Positions 50,989-59,599 of a stretch of DNA of 64,000 nt are shown here, piece by piece. How positions within the stretch are numbered: the stretch's first letter is position 1; each line of letters begins with the position of its first letter. Made by a program: the position numbers and the translations under genes. The stretch is from contig JACTMU010000083.1 of NCBI GenBank assembly GCA_014584465.1, forward strand, positions 49,644 to 113,643, written 5' to 3'. The notes under the pieces were generated by a model that worked only from the letters and a program-made list of their open reading frames with translations, was not told the DNA's origin and did no database searches. The DNA is from Pseudomonadota bacterium. GTDB taxonomy: Bacteria; Bdellovibrionota; Bdellovibrionia; Bdellovibrionales; JACTMU01.

Positions 50989-51112
50989 AAGACACCTCTT
51001 AAACGATTACGTTAGGGTTAATAAACATACGGAGCCAATTGAAGTGTTGTGCTCAATAAAAAGGCTAACACGACTTTTTGGAGGTGCGAAATTTTTTCTG
51101 ATCTGATTCTCA

Positions 51113-51452
51113 TTATGATCCATGAAATGTCGAAAAAAGTTGTGTGTGTCGAAGGGTTTGACGAATTCCGTGAGCTTCAAGACTTTGTTTCAAGACTTTC
51201 GTCGTTCGCATGGTGATGCTCTTGGAGTGCATTTCTCTGAGGGTCCTCTTCTCCCTGGCAGGAAGAAGGTCTTGGTAATGATATGAATCCGTGAAGATGG
51301 CCAGCAGGTCAATGACATGCAGTGAATCGACTTTGATCTTCAAATTTGGCATAGTAGGGATCGTCTGCCTCATAGAGAAGGCAGCATCGTGGATGAATTT
51401 TATCTCCATTTCGAAATGTCAGATGCGGATGGAGCGATCAAGAGGTGTAAAG
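51113..51452. other. Region of the 464-nt gap 50989-51452 with fragmentary coding signal
   Basis: On the plus strand, MIHEMSKKVVCVEGFDEF and 15 further codons from 51117 end in TGA. The next frame continues DALGVHFSEGPLLPGRKKVL, and the third gives EFYLHFEMSDADGAIKRC up to clpS. This looks like a decayed plus-strand gene with several shifts. On the minus strand a 98-codon frame (51113-51409) is also open, but it has no clear ribosome site or family. I cannot decide between them. 50989-51112 holds nothing recognised. Confidence 0.3.
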
Positions 51453-51794
51453 ATGGCCAAGGATAGGGACGACGAGACTCGAGATCCTCGACGTGAGACG
51501 GGTGTGGTCACCAAAGAGCGACCCAAGGTCAAGGTCCCCTCTCTTTATCGAGTGATCTTGCTGAATGATGACTTTACTCCGATGGATTTTGTGGTGAGGG
51601 TTTTGCAGAAGTTCTTTAGTAAGAACATGGAGGAGGCAACAAAGATCATGCTGGAGGTCCACAATCAGGGGGCCGGCACGGCAGGTGTCTACACGCTCGA
51701 GATCGCCGAGTCGAAAGCCTATCTCGTCAACCAGTTCTCACGCCAAAACAAGCATCCCCTTAAGTGCATCATCGAGCGGGAGGCGAACAACTGA
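51453..51794 (+). CDS. clpS: ClpS adaptor for the ClpAP protease
   Basis: A 113-residue protein with a charged N-terminal tail and the ClpS core: YRVILLNDDFTPMDFVVRVLQKFF, then EEATKIMLEVHNQGAGTAGVYTLEIAESK, ending HPLKCIIEREAN. NDDxTPM and the HxxG helix make the N-degron pocket. It delivers N-end-rule proteins to ClpAP. The open frame starts at 51291, but GAGGTG upstream and the family length place the start at 51453. clpA, which often follows clpS, is not here. The next gene is an AAA_14 ATPase, and this may reflect an insertion. Confidence 0.92.
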   Translation: MAKDRDDETRDPRRETGVVTKERPKVKVPSLYRVILLNDDFTPMDFVVRVLQKFFSKNMEEATKIMLEVHNQGAGTAGVYTLEIAESKAYLVNQFSRQNKHPLKCIIEREANN

Positions 51795-51864
51795 CGGTCG
51801 GGCATTGGTGGTCCCGAGGGAGTCGCTCTTTGCAAGATCTACGGTCCATCACCATCAATTTGCC

Positions 51865-51914
51865 ACCGTTTTTGGATAAATGTGACTGGATTTGGTACCA
51901 TTTTTGGAATAAAT
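51865..51914. promoter_or_regulatory. Imperfect direct repeat before the AAA_14 gene
   Basis: ACCGTTTTTGGATAAAT (51865-51881) and ACCATTTTTGGAATAAAT (51897-51914) differ by one base and one insertion. Start-to-start spacing is 32 nt, about three helical turns. It lies 40 nt before the start of the ATPase gene and could be an operator. Confidence 0.4.
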
Positions 51915-51953
51915 CGGCTAAAATGGTCGAAAGTTGTTCCAAGGAGGTCCTCT

Positions 51954-53339
51954 ATGCATCGCACCGCTCTCAGTGATCTCAGGGGTTGGTACCAGAAGTC
52001 TCTTCGAAAACCATTGGTTTTGAGAGGTGCCCGTCAAGTGGGTAAGTCGACTCTTGTTAGGCTCTTTAGTAAAGAGCAAGGGCTTGAACTTATTGAGATC
52101 AATTTGGAAAAGACCAAGATCAAGGAGATCGAAAATGAGGAGTCCTTTTCGTTAGACCGTGTCATTGAAGAGATCGAAGTAGTTGCGGGACAAAAGATAG
52201 GCGTACGAACACTTCTCTTTCTTGATGAGATCCAGGCTCAACCATTGTCTTTGAATCGCCTTCGATATTTTTTCGAAGAGCGTCCTGACATCGTGTTGAT
52301 TGCGGCGGGTTCGCTGCTCGAAGTAGCTCTTGAGAGGGCCAAATTTTCGATGCCCGTTGGGCGAGTTGAATCTTACCACTTAGGCCCCATGACCTTTTAC
52401 GAGTTTCTGCAGGCTAAGGGCGAAGAGATTGTTCTAGATCAGATCAAGTCTCTCAACAGTCGGAAGTCTCCCACAGAGGCACTTCATCAAAGAGCCATGG
52501 AACTCTTAAAGGAGTTCTACTTTGTGGGCGGAATGCCTGAGTGTGTAAGAGAGTTTTCAGCAGATCGAGATTTTAAGAAGATTCGAGAGCTTCAGATCTC
52601 TTTACTTCACACGTACCAAGAAGATATTCCTAAATACACCATGTTTAAGCAGGGGGAGCGTGTTGAAGAGGTCTTTCATTATACGCCAGCTCATATTGGA
52701 GAAAAGGTTCAATTCTCAAATATCTCTTCGGCGCATTCAGAAAAAATTCGTGAGGCCATTCGACTGCTCTCAAAGGCCCACGTTGTCTATCCTGTTTTTC
52801 ACAACTCCTGCTCAGGATTTCCGCTAAAATCAGGTGCTGATTCTCGAGTATTTAAACTCTATTTCTTGGACGTAGGGCTCTACAATGCCAAGATGGGCTT
52901 GGAATGGAAGGACTTTCTTCGACTTGAGCCAGAGGAGTTGGTGACGAAGGGAAAGATCGCAGAGCAGTTCGTTGCGCAACATCTTTTTTTTAGAGAGCCT
53001 ACTGAAATGCCAGAGCTCTATTACTGGTTAAGAGGTGGGAGGGCCCACGCAGCTGAAGTGGACTTTGTGGTTGCCAAAGGTCCAAAGATCTATCCGATCG
53101 AAGTCAAGTCGGGCAGTGAGGGAAAAATGCGCTCTCTTTGGCAATATGTGTATGAGAAAAAACCAGAGCTTGCGATGAAATTTGATCTTGCCATCAGGTC
53201 AAAGCCATGGTGCAGGGCTTGTTATGGGATATCCACAAAGGATGGGATTCAACAGGTGGAGTGTTCCTTGGTTGCGGCACCCCTCTATGCTATTGAGAAT
53301 TGGAAAGAGTATCTCACAGATTTGAAGGAGTGCCCTTAG
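51954..53339 (+). CDS. AAA_14/DUF4143 ATPase
   Basis: A 461-residue protein. The N-terminal AAA_14 ATPase has Walker A LRGARQVGKSTLV, Walker B TLLFLDEIQ and IAAGSLLEVAL. A DUF4143 C-terminal domain (about 200-400) ends FVVAKGPKIYPIEVKSGSEGKM, a PD-(D/E)xK-like nuclease core with D-x(n)-ExK. The family is widespread, often laterally spread, and of uncertain function. AAGGAGG before the ATG at 51954 is close to perfect and overrules the longer frame from 51882. It stands alone, between clpS and a convergent hydrolase gene. Confidence 0.88.
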   Translation: MHRTALSDLRGWYQKSLRKPLVLRGARQVGKSTLVRLFSKEQGLELIEINLEKTKIKEIENEESFSLDRVIEEIEVVAGQKIGVRTLLFLDEIQAQPLSLNRLRYFFEERPDIVLIAAGSLLEVALERAKFSMPVGRVESYHLGPMTFYEFLQAKGEEIVLDQIKSLNSRKSPTEALHQRAMELLKEFYFVGGMPECVREFSADRDFKKIRELQISLLHTYQEDIPKYTMFKQGERVEEVFHYTPAHIGEKVQFSNISSAHSEKIREAIRLLSKAHVVYPVFHNSCSGFPLKSGADSRVFKLYFLDVGLYNAKMGLEWKDFLRLEPEELVTKGKIAEQFVAQHLFFREPTEMPELYYWLRGGRAHAAEVDFVVAKGPKIYPIEVKSGSEGKMRSLWQYVYEKKPELAMKFDLAIRSKPWCRACYGISTKDGIQQVECSLVAAPLYAIENWKEYLTDLKECP

Positions 53340-53407
53340 GGTTCTTGTCGATGATGCTCTGATCAGATCCCACTGCACAGAGACGCGATACCAGAATTTT
53401 CTTGGTC

Positions 53408-54436
53408 TCACGAAAGGGAGGAGTCCAGCAAATGTATGGGTTCCATAAAATATCCAAGGCAGTCTGAGGCGATGATTTCGCGATTGAGTGTGAGCATGGC
53501 GGGGACGACCTCTCGGACGAGGTAAAGTCCGCCATTTCGCTCTTCAAAATATTGGTCGGTGACATCGATCTGATCTTCATCGAAAACTTGAAGACATCTC
53601 TTTGTGGAGAGAGCTTGTGCAAAGTAACCCCCTTTGGGGATTGGAGAAAAGTTGAGATGGTCAAGCTCAGAGGGAAGGGTGAGCTCACCGCGGGAGGGTT
53701 CAAACTCAAATTGAACCCCGCGAGGGACCAGAATGCGACCCACGGTGTGGTAGGACTGATAGCTCTGATGGTCCATACGGGAAATCTCAAGATGGGAGAG
53801 ATTCAGAATGTCCCAAACAAAGTTCAAAGCATAATCTGCACTTTGTGGGTTGTGGGGCTCTCCGCACTCTATGGTCACCGAGGGACCAAATTGTGAAAAG
53901 GCTCGAGTGAAGACCGTCTTGGGAGTTTGAAAAAAGACCAGAATGTGGGAAAAAAGGGTGGCCAAATAGATGGTCTCTTGAGATGCCTCCGTGATGCATG
54001 CATAAAAGGGATTTCTACCGCTGTTGTTGTGGATGTCGATCGAGGCAAAGATCTTACGGCTGCTCGCCCATTGGAGAAGATCACGGGCAAAGGAGGGCAT
54101 CACTTTGTCTGAGGGCTCACTCCCCCAGAGTCGATTGAAGTCCATCTGATCCTTAAGGTGTCGAACTTCTTTGGAGCAGGCTTCAACATTTCCCACAAAG
54201 AGGGCGAGATTTCTTTGTGGCTTTCGATGGGCGAGCCTCTCAGAGAGTCTTTTAAGAACTTCAAGTCCTACGACCTCATTTCCGTGAAGAAGCACAGAGA
54301 CCAGAAGCCAATCCTCCCCCCCTGCAGGGATCTCAATCAGACTCGGACCAGGAAAATAATCGAGGATGTTTGCTTGAGTGCAATGTTCAATGTGGGAGGG
54401 CATACCCTCAAATCGTGTCAGCTTCAAATCTTCCAT
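53408..54436 (-). CDS. AstE/AspA-like zinc hydrolase (M14-type)
   Basis: A 342-residue protein of the succinylglutamate desuccinylase/aspartoacylase family. Zinc ligands are visible as H51 and E54 (LLHGNEVVGLEV) and H136 (SIDIHNNSGRNP). NRLWG near 101 gives the conserved Asn-Arg pair, and the catalytic Glu is likely E190 in VTIECGEPHN. It should cleave an acylated amino acid or a small peptide amide. It overlaps the GCS2-type ligase gene by 13 nt, so the two are probably coexpressed. The frame is open upstream to 54532, but this would be inside the ligase gene. The substrate is unknown. Confidence 0.85.
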   Translation of the reverse strand: MEDLKLTRFEGMPSHIEHCTQANILDYFPGPSLIEIPAGGEDWLLVSVLLHGNEVVGLEVLKRLSERLAHRKPQRNLALFVGNVEACSKEVRHLKDQMDFNRLWGSEPSDKVMPSFARDLLQWASSRKIFASIDIHNNSGRNPFYACITEASQETIYLATLFSHILVFFQTPKTVFTRAFSQFGPSVTIECGEPHNPQSADYALNFVWDILNLSHLEISRMDHQSYQSYHTVGRILVPRGVQFEFEPSRGELTLPSELDHLNFSPIPKGGYFAQALSTKRCLQVFDEDQIDVTDQYFEERNGGLYLVREVVPAMLTLNREIIASDCLGYFMEPIHLLDSSLS

Positions 54437-55860
54437 GTGTGGACAGGATCCCCTTGCATTTGGAGCTCCATGTAGCGCTCCGTAAGACCTTGAAAATCTT
54501 TGCCGTGGCAATCTATGAAATACTTTTGCCAATTGGCTCCATTTTGACCATTCAGTGCCCGTTGGTGGAGAATCTCGATCAAATAAAACTCCACCTCATC
54601 TCGATCGACACCCTTTGCAATGAGAACCTCCTTGGCCTTGGGGATCAGATGGTTGAGAAGGAGATCTTGAACATCAAAGGATTGATCCATCCATTGAATC
54701 TTGGCCGACAAGCCATGTTTCGCGCAGGTGTAAAAGTTATCTCGGCAGACAGAAAAAGGGATGACCTCTTCGGGAGGTATTTCGCTTTCGGCGAGGTGGT
54801 AAGCAAGTCCCACACAGAAGACCATATTGGCGATGATGTCCACGAGTGTAGGACCAGAGGCCATAACTCGATGTTCAATCCGCAGGTGGGGTCGAAGGTC
54901 TGCACTCTGTCCCACGATGGGGCGATTCCAGCGCCAGATGGTGCCATTTTGCAGTTTCAGATGAGAAAGGGCGCTCTGTGGACCCTCAAAAAGCAGAGGA
55001 AGGATGACCGGATAGCCATCGAGATTCTCCAGGAAAAGCTCCAAAAGGGAGTGGCGAGCATAGCCGTTGCCAAAGGTGACTCGGCCTACATCTTCACCTG
55101 AGAGGTTGCGAAAGCTCGCCACATGAACGGCCTGTTCAAAAACCGGAATTCTCGTCTCATCCCAGAGCTCGTGGCCATAAAGAAAGGGAGAGTTTGCTGT
55201 CAGCGCCACAAGAGGGGCTGAGGCGATCAGTGAGGCATTGTAGTGCCTCTGGGCTTGGTGAGGTGGCACCTGCAGGTGAACTTGCACTGAGGTGGCGGCA
55301 GCCTCAAGCATCAGGTCATGTTTGATGAGGTTCAGGTGATCTCTTCCCTTAATGTCGATTCGAAGGGGGATCCCATTTCGTAAAGCAAAGAGCTGTTCGT
55401 TCAGCGCGCGGTATCGGTTGGATTTGGTCATGTAATCGAGTGAGAGCATCTCATCTCGAAGGGTTGGGAGAATTCCAATGAGCAAGGGCGCCATTTGAAT
55501 CTCTTGCGAGCTCTTTTGACAGAGTTGCCAAATCTGACGCAACTGCTGATGGACGTTGTGAAAACTACCGGGACCCAAACGGACTGGATCGACATTGATC
55601 TCAAAATTAAATTGAGAGAGCTCATGAACCAGAAGAGGATGGTTGGCCTGAGTCAAGAACTGGTCATTTCCCGGAAAGGGGAGTCGATTGTGGTCGACGA
55701 GCCATGCCTCCACTTCGAGTCCGACACAGGGCTCTAGGGAGGGGTCAAACTCTTGGTGGTCGAACCAGTGCTTCAGGATCTTGGTCTCATCCCGCAGTCG
55801 TGACTTGAACTGGTGGTGATCTTCTGCACTAAATTGGCAAACGCGGATCTCTTGTCCCAT
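54424..55860 (-). CDS. GCS2-family glutamate-cysteine ligase-like enzyme
   Basis: A 478-residue carboxylate-amine ligase. Conserved features are VGLEVEAWLVD near 46-56 (the E-x-E metal site), FNFEINVDPVRLGPGSF, MTKSNRYRALN and SVQVHLQVPP. The C-terminal half is helical. The family joins glutamate to an amine, commonly cysteine (GshA-type). The pairing with an aspartoacylase-like hydrolase is unusual for glutathione synthesis and no gshB is seen, so the product may be another gamma-glutamyl amide. I do not assign gshA. Confidence 0.82.
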   Translation of the reverse strand: MGQEIRVCQFSAEDHHQFKSRLRDETKILKHWFDHQEFDPSLEPCVGLEVEAWLVDHNRLPFPGNDQFLTQANHPLLVHELSQFNFEINVDPVRLGPGSFHNVHQQLRQIWQLCQKSSQEIQMAPLLIGILPTLRDEMLSLDYMTKSNRYRALNEQLFALRNGIPLRIDIKGRDHLNLIKHDLMLEAAATSVQVHLQVPPHQAQRHYNASLIASAPLVALTANSPFLYGHELWDETRIPVFEQAVHVASFRNLSGEDVGRVTFGNGYARHSLLELFLENLDGYPVILPLLFEGPQSALSHLKLQNGTIWRWNRPIVGQSADLRPHLRIEHRVMASGPTLVDIIANMVFCVGLAYHLAESEIPPEEVIPFSVCRDNFYTCAKHGLSAKIQWMDQSFDVQDLLLNHLIPKAKEVLIAKGVDRDEVEFYLIEILHQRALNGQNGANWQKYFIDCHGKDFQGLTERYMELQMQGDPVHTWKI

Positions 55861-55987
55861 AAATCTCTCTTAGGTTAGGTGCCAGATTACCCTTTGTCTC
55901 TCCCATCTTCAACCTGAAGAGAGTGAAATCGAGGTTGCAGGTTGAGTCTCTTAGAGATAAGAATCCCGAGAGAAAGAGTGAGGTCAA

Positions 55988-57337
55988 ATGGATCTTTTTG
56001 AGTTTGCCGATGAGCACAATCCGAGAGGCCATCTGCCTCTGGGGGAGAGGATGCGTCCAAAGAGGTGGAGTGACTTTGTTGGGCAGAGCCGCGTTCATCA
56101 AGAGCTCAGCAGGTACCTCAACCATCCCTTTTTGCCGAGCCTGATTTTGTGGGGACCGCCTGGATGCGGTAAGACCACCTTTGCAAAGATGCTCTCCAGC
56201 CGAAGCGATCGGCTCTTTGTCGAGGTCAATGGAGTTGAAGTTGGTGCCAAAGCCTTGGCCGAAGAGGGTGAAAGGGGACGGCGTCGTCGCATCGAGAGAT
56301 CACAATCCACAGTTCTCTTTGTGGATGAGATTCATCGGCTCAATCGTGCCCAACAGGACGTGCTTCTCTCCTACGTGGAGCGCGGAGATCTGACACTCAT
56401 TGGTGCCACAACGGAGAATCCCTCCTACCGGCTCAATGGAGCACTTTTGTCACGTTGTCGATTGATTGTCTTTGATCGGCTGTCAGTTGGGGATCTTCAT
56501 AAACTGCTCGAACGTGCTCTTGCCGAGAAGGGGATCAAGGAGGAGCAGATTCTTACGAGTGAAGCCATCTCCCTGCTTTTGGAGAGTTGTGATGGTGATG
56601 GACGAAGACTCTTCAATGTGGTTGAAAGTCTCATCCACCGCCATCGTGAGAGGGTTTTTCCCAACGGGCCCGCAGAACCTTCGAAGTTGCCTTTGGAGAT
56701 CCATTGGCCCCTGACCCCAGAGCCCCTGACCCCAGAGCAGGTGAAGGAGCTTTTGGGGACTTCTCACTTTTTTCACGATCAGACGGGAGACCTTCACTAC
56801 GACACCATCTCGGCTTTCATCAAGAGCATTCGAGGCAGTGACCCCAATGCCGGTCTCTACTATTTGGCGCGCATGCTGGAGGGTGGGGAAGATCCCCTCT
56901 TTGTGGCAAGAAGACTCTTGATTCTTGCCTCCGAAGATGTGGGGAATGCGGATCCCCAGGCAATCTCAGTGGCATTGGCAGGCTTTCAAGCCGTAGAGGT
57001 GCTGGGGATGCCTGAATGCGGGATCACACTGGCTCAGGTTGTGACCTATTTGGCGAGGGCACCCAAATCCAATCGCTCTTATTTGGGGCTATTGCGGGCC
57101 AAGGAAGATGTGAAGAGGTGGGGGCATCTGCCCATACCGGCTCCTCTGAGGTCGGCAGGCCACTCCGCGGTTCAGGCCAAAGGAGTTGGCATCGGATATA
57201 AGTGTCCTCATGACGAACCCAACGGCTGGGTTGAGCAGGACTATCTTCCCTCAGAGATTCGCTCTCAGGTCTATTATGAGCCATCAGGGCGTGGGGAAGA
57301 GACCGTTCCTGGCAGTTGCGAAACCACAGTTCGGTAA
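55988..57337 (+). CDS. rarA: Replication-associated recombination protein A (RarA/MgsA)
   Basis: A 449-residue AAA+ ATPase related to clamp loaders. It shows MRPKRWSDFVGQSRVH, Walker A ILWGPPGCGKTTFAK, Walker B TVLFVDEIHRLNRAQQD, sensor 1 IGATTENPSYRLNGALLSR and the helical C-terminal part (LYYLARMLEGGEDPLFVARRL, ALAGFQAVEVLGMPE). It acts at stalled forks and interacts with SSB in known species. A 15-bp tandem duplication at 56708-56737 encodes PLTPE twice in the lid region. It is divergent from the ligase gene. Confidence 0.95.
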   Translation: MDLFEFADEHNPRGHLPLGERMRPKRWSDFVGQSRVHQELSRYLNHPFLPSLILWGPPGCGKTTFAKMLSSRSDRLFVEVNGVEVGAKALAEEGERGRRRRIERSQSTVLFVDEIHRLNRAQQDVLLSYVERGDLTLIGATTENPSYRLNGALLSRCRLIVFDRLSVGDLHKLLERALAEKGIKEEQILTSEAISLLLESCDGDGRRLFNVVESLIHRHRERVFPNGPAEPSKLPLEIHWPLTPEPLTPEQVKELLGTSHFFHDQTGDLHYDTISAFIKSIRGSDPNAGLYYLARMLEGGEDPLFVARRLLILASEDVGNADPQAISVALAGFQAVEVLGMPECGITLAQVVTYLARAPKSNRSYLGLLRAKEDVKRWGHLPIPAPLRSAGHSAVQAKGVGIGYKCPHDEPNGWVEQDYLPSEIRSQVYYEPSGRGEETVPGSCETTVR

Positions 57338-57384
57338 AGTTGTGTCGCAGAATTTTCTGCGATGGACTCTAGGTAGTGCTTGAG

Positions 57385-57903
57385 CTAAGCGCTTGCGATC
57401 CCGCGGGTGCTCTTAAGACAGGTCAGCCACTGCTTTTCATTGGAAAGATCAAAACCTACGGCTTCGGCACCGGCTAAAACAGCTTTGTAGATCTCTTTGA
57501 GAAGATGAACTTCGTAAAGATCTTCCTCATGATCGTAGAGAGTCTCTTCAATCACCTCGTAGATGCTCACAAGATCTTTCGTTGTGACAACTCTGGGAAG
57601 TTTTTCTGAATCTGAGCCGAGTTGAGCAATCGGGACCGGGCGAAATCCGATGAGGTTTTGTGTGATGAGGATTTTCTTCCCTGTGCTGAAATTCACCTGC
57701 AAAAAGTGATTTCCCTCACCATCAAGACGTGGGATGACCTCGTCGAGTTGATCGACGCAAAGGGGGAGGGTTTTGCCATCTGTGGATTGTCGAATCAAGT
57801 ATTCATTGGAGCTCTTCTTGTTGAGGATCAGACCAGAAGATTTTTCTACATAAAAAGTAATCTGAGCAAAGAGATCTTTTTGTTTCCTCTCCAGTTTCGC
57901 CAC
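57385..57903 (-). CDS. Conserved-looking protein of unknown function
   Basis: A 172-residue soluble protein without signal or membrane helix. The sequence is balanced, with FYVEKSSGLILNKKSSNEYLI, GNHFLQVNFSTGKKILITQ and TTKDLVSIYEVIEETLYDHE. AAGAGGGGC-like purines lie just upstream of the ATG (AGGAGGGGCAGTG). It is convergent with rarA. I recognise no family or catalytic motif. Codon use is like its neighbours, so it is very likely real. Confidence 0.7.
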   Translation of the reverse strand: MAKLERKQKDLFAQITFYVEKSSGLILNKKSSNEYLIRQSTDGKTLPLCVDQLDEVIPRLDGEGNHFLQVNFSTGKKILITQNLIGFRPVPIAQLGSDSEKLPRVVTTKDLVSIYEVIEETLYDHEEDLYEVHLLKEIYKAVLAGAEAVGFDLSNEKQWLTCLKSTRGIASA

Positions 57904-58106
57904 TGCCCCTCCTAATGTTCCTATCGACCTGGTTTTGATTTCTCTTGAGGCCGAAAATCAGAAGTTTGAAATAACCCTTATGGGTGTCGAACTTCTTGAC
58001 AACCACCGAGCAGCTTTTCCAATTTCGAGAAACAATATCCGCAAACTTACTCCAAGAAGCCGTAATTAGGTCGAGCTGTAGAACTATTACAATGAGATTC
58101 AAAGCA

Positions 58107-58136
58107 TTGGAAAAAAGCTCCATTCGCCTATATAAA
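58107..58136 (+). promoter_or_regulatory. Possible sigma-70-type promoter of the 58203 gene
   Basis: TTGGAA (58107-58112) and TATAAA (58131-58136) are 18 nt apart. This would start transcription about 60 nt before the ATG at 58203. The rest of the 299-nt gap 57904-58202 contains nothing else recognised. Confidence 0.4.
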
Positions 58137-58202
58137 TCAACCAATTGAAGTGAAGTGCAATTGCACAAAACGGTACCTCTCACCCTCTAAAGGAGTCGAA
58201 AA

Positions 58203-58853
58203 ATGAAAAGCCTTTTGTTATTATCCACACTGGTTTTTGGGTTGTCCAGCTTTGCAAACCCTAATCAACAGCAGGAAGTTGAACTGTCGCTTGCAGGTCA
58301 AACGATCAAATTGATCGCAGAAGAGGGCATCGACGTTCTTGATCTGACGTCAGAAGTTCTTGAACAGGTTCTTGAAAGTCCAGAGTGCCTTCTAGGTTCA
58401 AATCCAGTTCGCGCACCATTTTGTCTTGCCGAAATTGGTGGTGAGATTCTTGCCATTGGTGTTTCTCACTCTGAGAGTTTGATCAATCGTCCCACAATGT
58501 TTGTCCAGAAGGTCAGTTCTCAGACCGCAAGAGCTGCGTCTGCAATCCTAAAGGTCACAGCCAGTGAGCTCCTCTCTAGTGGAGTTGTTTCCCGAATTGC
58601 AGGACGAGGAATTCTTGTTGGTGCCATTGCGATCGACTTTGCTGATGGGATCAAGCGTGAAACTCTTGATTTCTCAATGGCGACCGTTCACTTTGTAAGT
58701 GTCGCAGGTCAAACGATCATTCGTCAGTCTGTTCGACTTCCTGAGGCCCTTGTGAAGCGTATTCTCAGTCAGTTCACAAACAACACAACACGATCAGAGG
58801 TTCCTTACATGACCGACTCTCCTTATGCTTCAGGAGATGGTTCAGGTCTCTAA
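58203..58853 (+). CDS. Exported protein of unknown function
   Basis: A 216-residue protein with a signal peptide (KSLLLLSTLVFGLSSFANP, cleavage near FA-N). The mature part has alternating hydrophobic and polar residues with DVLDLTSEVLEQVL, a pair of cysteines (ECLLGSNPVRAPFC) that could form a disulfide, and a long amphipathic stretch with GRGILVGAIAIDFADG. It ends with a Ser/Gly/Asp-rich tail. AAGGAG lies before the ATG. I recognise no family. It is likely periplasmic or surface exposed. Confidence 0.7.
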   Translation: MKSLLLLSTLVFGLSSFANPNQQQEVELSLAGQTIKLIAEEGIDVLDLTSEVLEQVLESPECLLGSNPVRAPFCLAEIGGEILAIGVSHSESLINRPTMFVQKVSSQTARAASAILKVTASELLSSGVVSRIAGRGILVGAIAIDFADGIKRETLDFSMATVHFVSVAGQTIIRQSVRLPEALVKRILSQFTNNTTRSEVPYMTDSPYASGDGSGL

Positions 58854-58952
58854 TCCCTATTTGGACCTAATGTGGACCTTGAGCAAGCCTCGATCCTTTG
58901 AGTGGATTGGGGCTTTGTTTTTGAAATTGACTTTCTCAGCGATTCCCAGTGC

Positions 58953-58972
58953 ATGAATGATCGTTCATTCAT
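58953..58972. promoter_or_regulatory. Perfect 8-bp palindromic operator upstream of tetR
   Basis: ATGAATGA-TCGT-TCATTCAT is a perfect inverted repeat with a 4-nt centre, in the style of TetR operators. TGAATGAAGG at 58982 adds another half-site just before the regulator's start. It ends 27 nt before the ATG at 59000, so the TetR protein most likely represses its own operon here. Confidence 0.75.
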
Positions 58973-58999
58973 CTTGATTTTTGAATGAAGGGAGTGGCT

Positions 59000-59599
59000 A
59001 TGATACGAAAGAGTGACGAGAAGAGAAATAGGATCCTTGAATCGGCCCTTCATCTCTTTGAGCAGAGGGGTTTTTTTGGAACTTCAGTGAATGATATTGC
59101 CAAAGAGGCTCTGGTTGCGCCGGGTACGATTTACATCTATTTTGAAAATAAAGAGGCTTTGGTGAACCACCTCTATCAGCACTGGAAGCAGGTGCTTCTC
59201 GAAAAACTTCAAGAGGATCAAAAGCGGGGTTCTTCGCCGCAGGAGCTTTTTGATCAGTACTGTACGACCTTCCTGCGGTTTGGGGTGGCCCATCCGGTGG
59301 CCTATCGGTTTATGGAACTTCATCACCACGGACCCTATCTGACCGAGGAGAGTTTGGAAGTATCTCAAAGGGTTGTTGACTTTGGACTGCGATTTCTAAA
59401 GAAGCACAAAGAGAGGATGAATCTTAAGACCTTACCCAATGAGACTCTTCTTTCGATCTGTTTTGGAGTTCTCTTGGGATTTTTAAAGTTCTACTGGGAC
59501 ATGGCGATCACGGATAAAAATCTGGAGCGACAGATGAAGCAGGTTGTGGGCTGCGCAAGGGATGCGATTTTCGATTTTGAACATGGGAGCAAACGATGA
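59000..59599 (+). CDS. TetR-family regulator
   Basis: A 199-residue TetR repressor. The N-terminal HTH is RNRILESALHLFEQRGFFGTSVNDIAKEALVAPGTIYIYF, quoted in its two parts RNRILESALHLFEQRGFF and TSVNDIAKEALVAPGTIYIY. The C-terminal ligand domain is helical, with YRFMELHHHG. The ATG at 59000 has AGGGAG at good spacing and is preferred over an in-frame ATG at 58985. A perfect palindrome lies upstream. The stop overlaps the SDR gene by 4 nt (ATGA), so the two form one operon. Many such pairs respond to acyl-CoA or xenobiotics, but the ligand is unknown. Confidence 0.92.
   Translation: MIRKSDEKRNRILESALHLFEQRGFFGTSVNDIAKEALVAPGTIYIYFENKEALVNHLYQHWKQVLLEKLQEDQKRGSSPQELFDQYCTTFLRFGVAHPVAYRFMELHHHGPYLTEESLEVSQRVVDFGLRFLKKHKERMNLKTLPNETLLSICFGVLLGFLKFYWDMAITDKNLERQMKQVVGCARDAIFDFEHGSKR

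Noticed and set aside
57803..58183. 126-codon minus-strand frame upstream of the 57385 gene
   Set aside because: It overlaps the start of the better-supported 57385-57903 gene in another frame, and has no ribosome site or recognisable motif.
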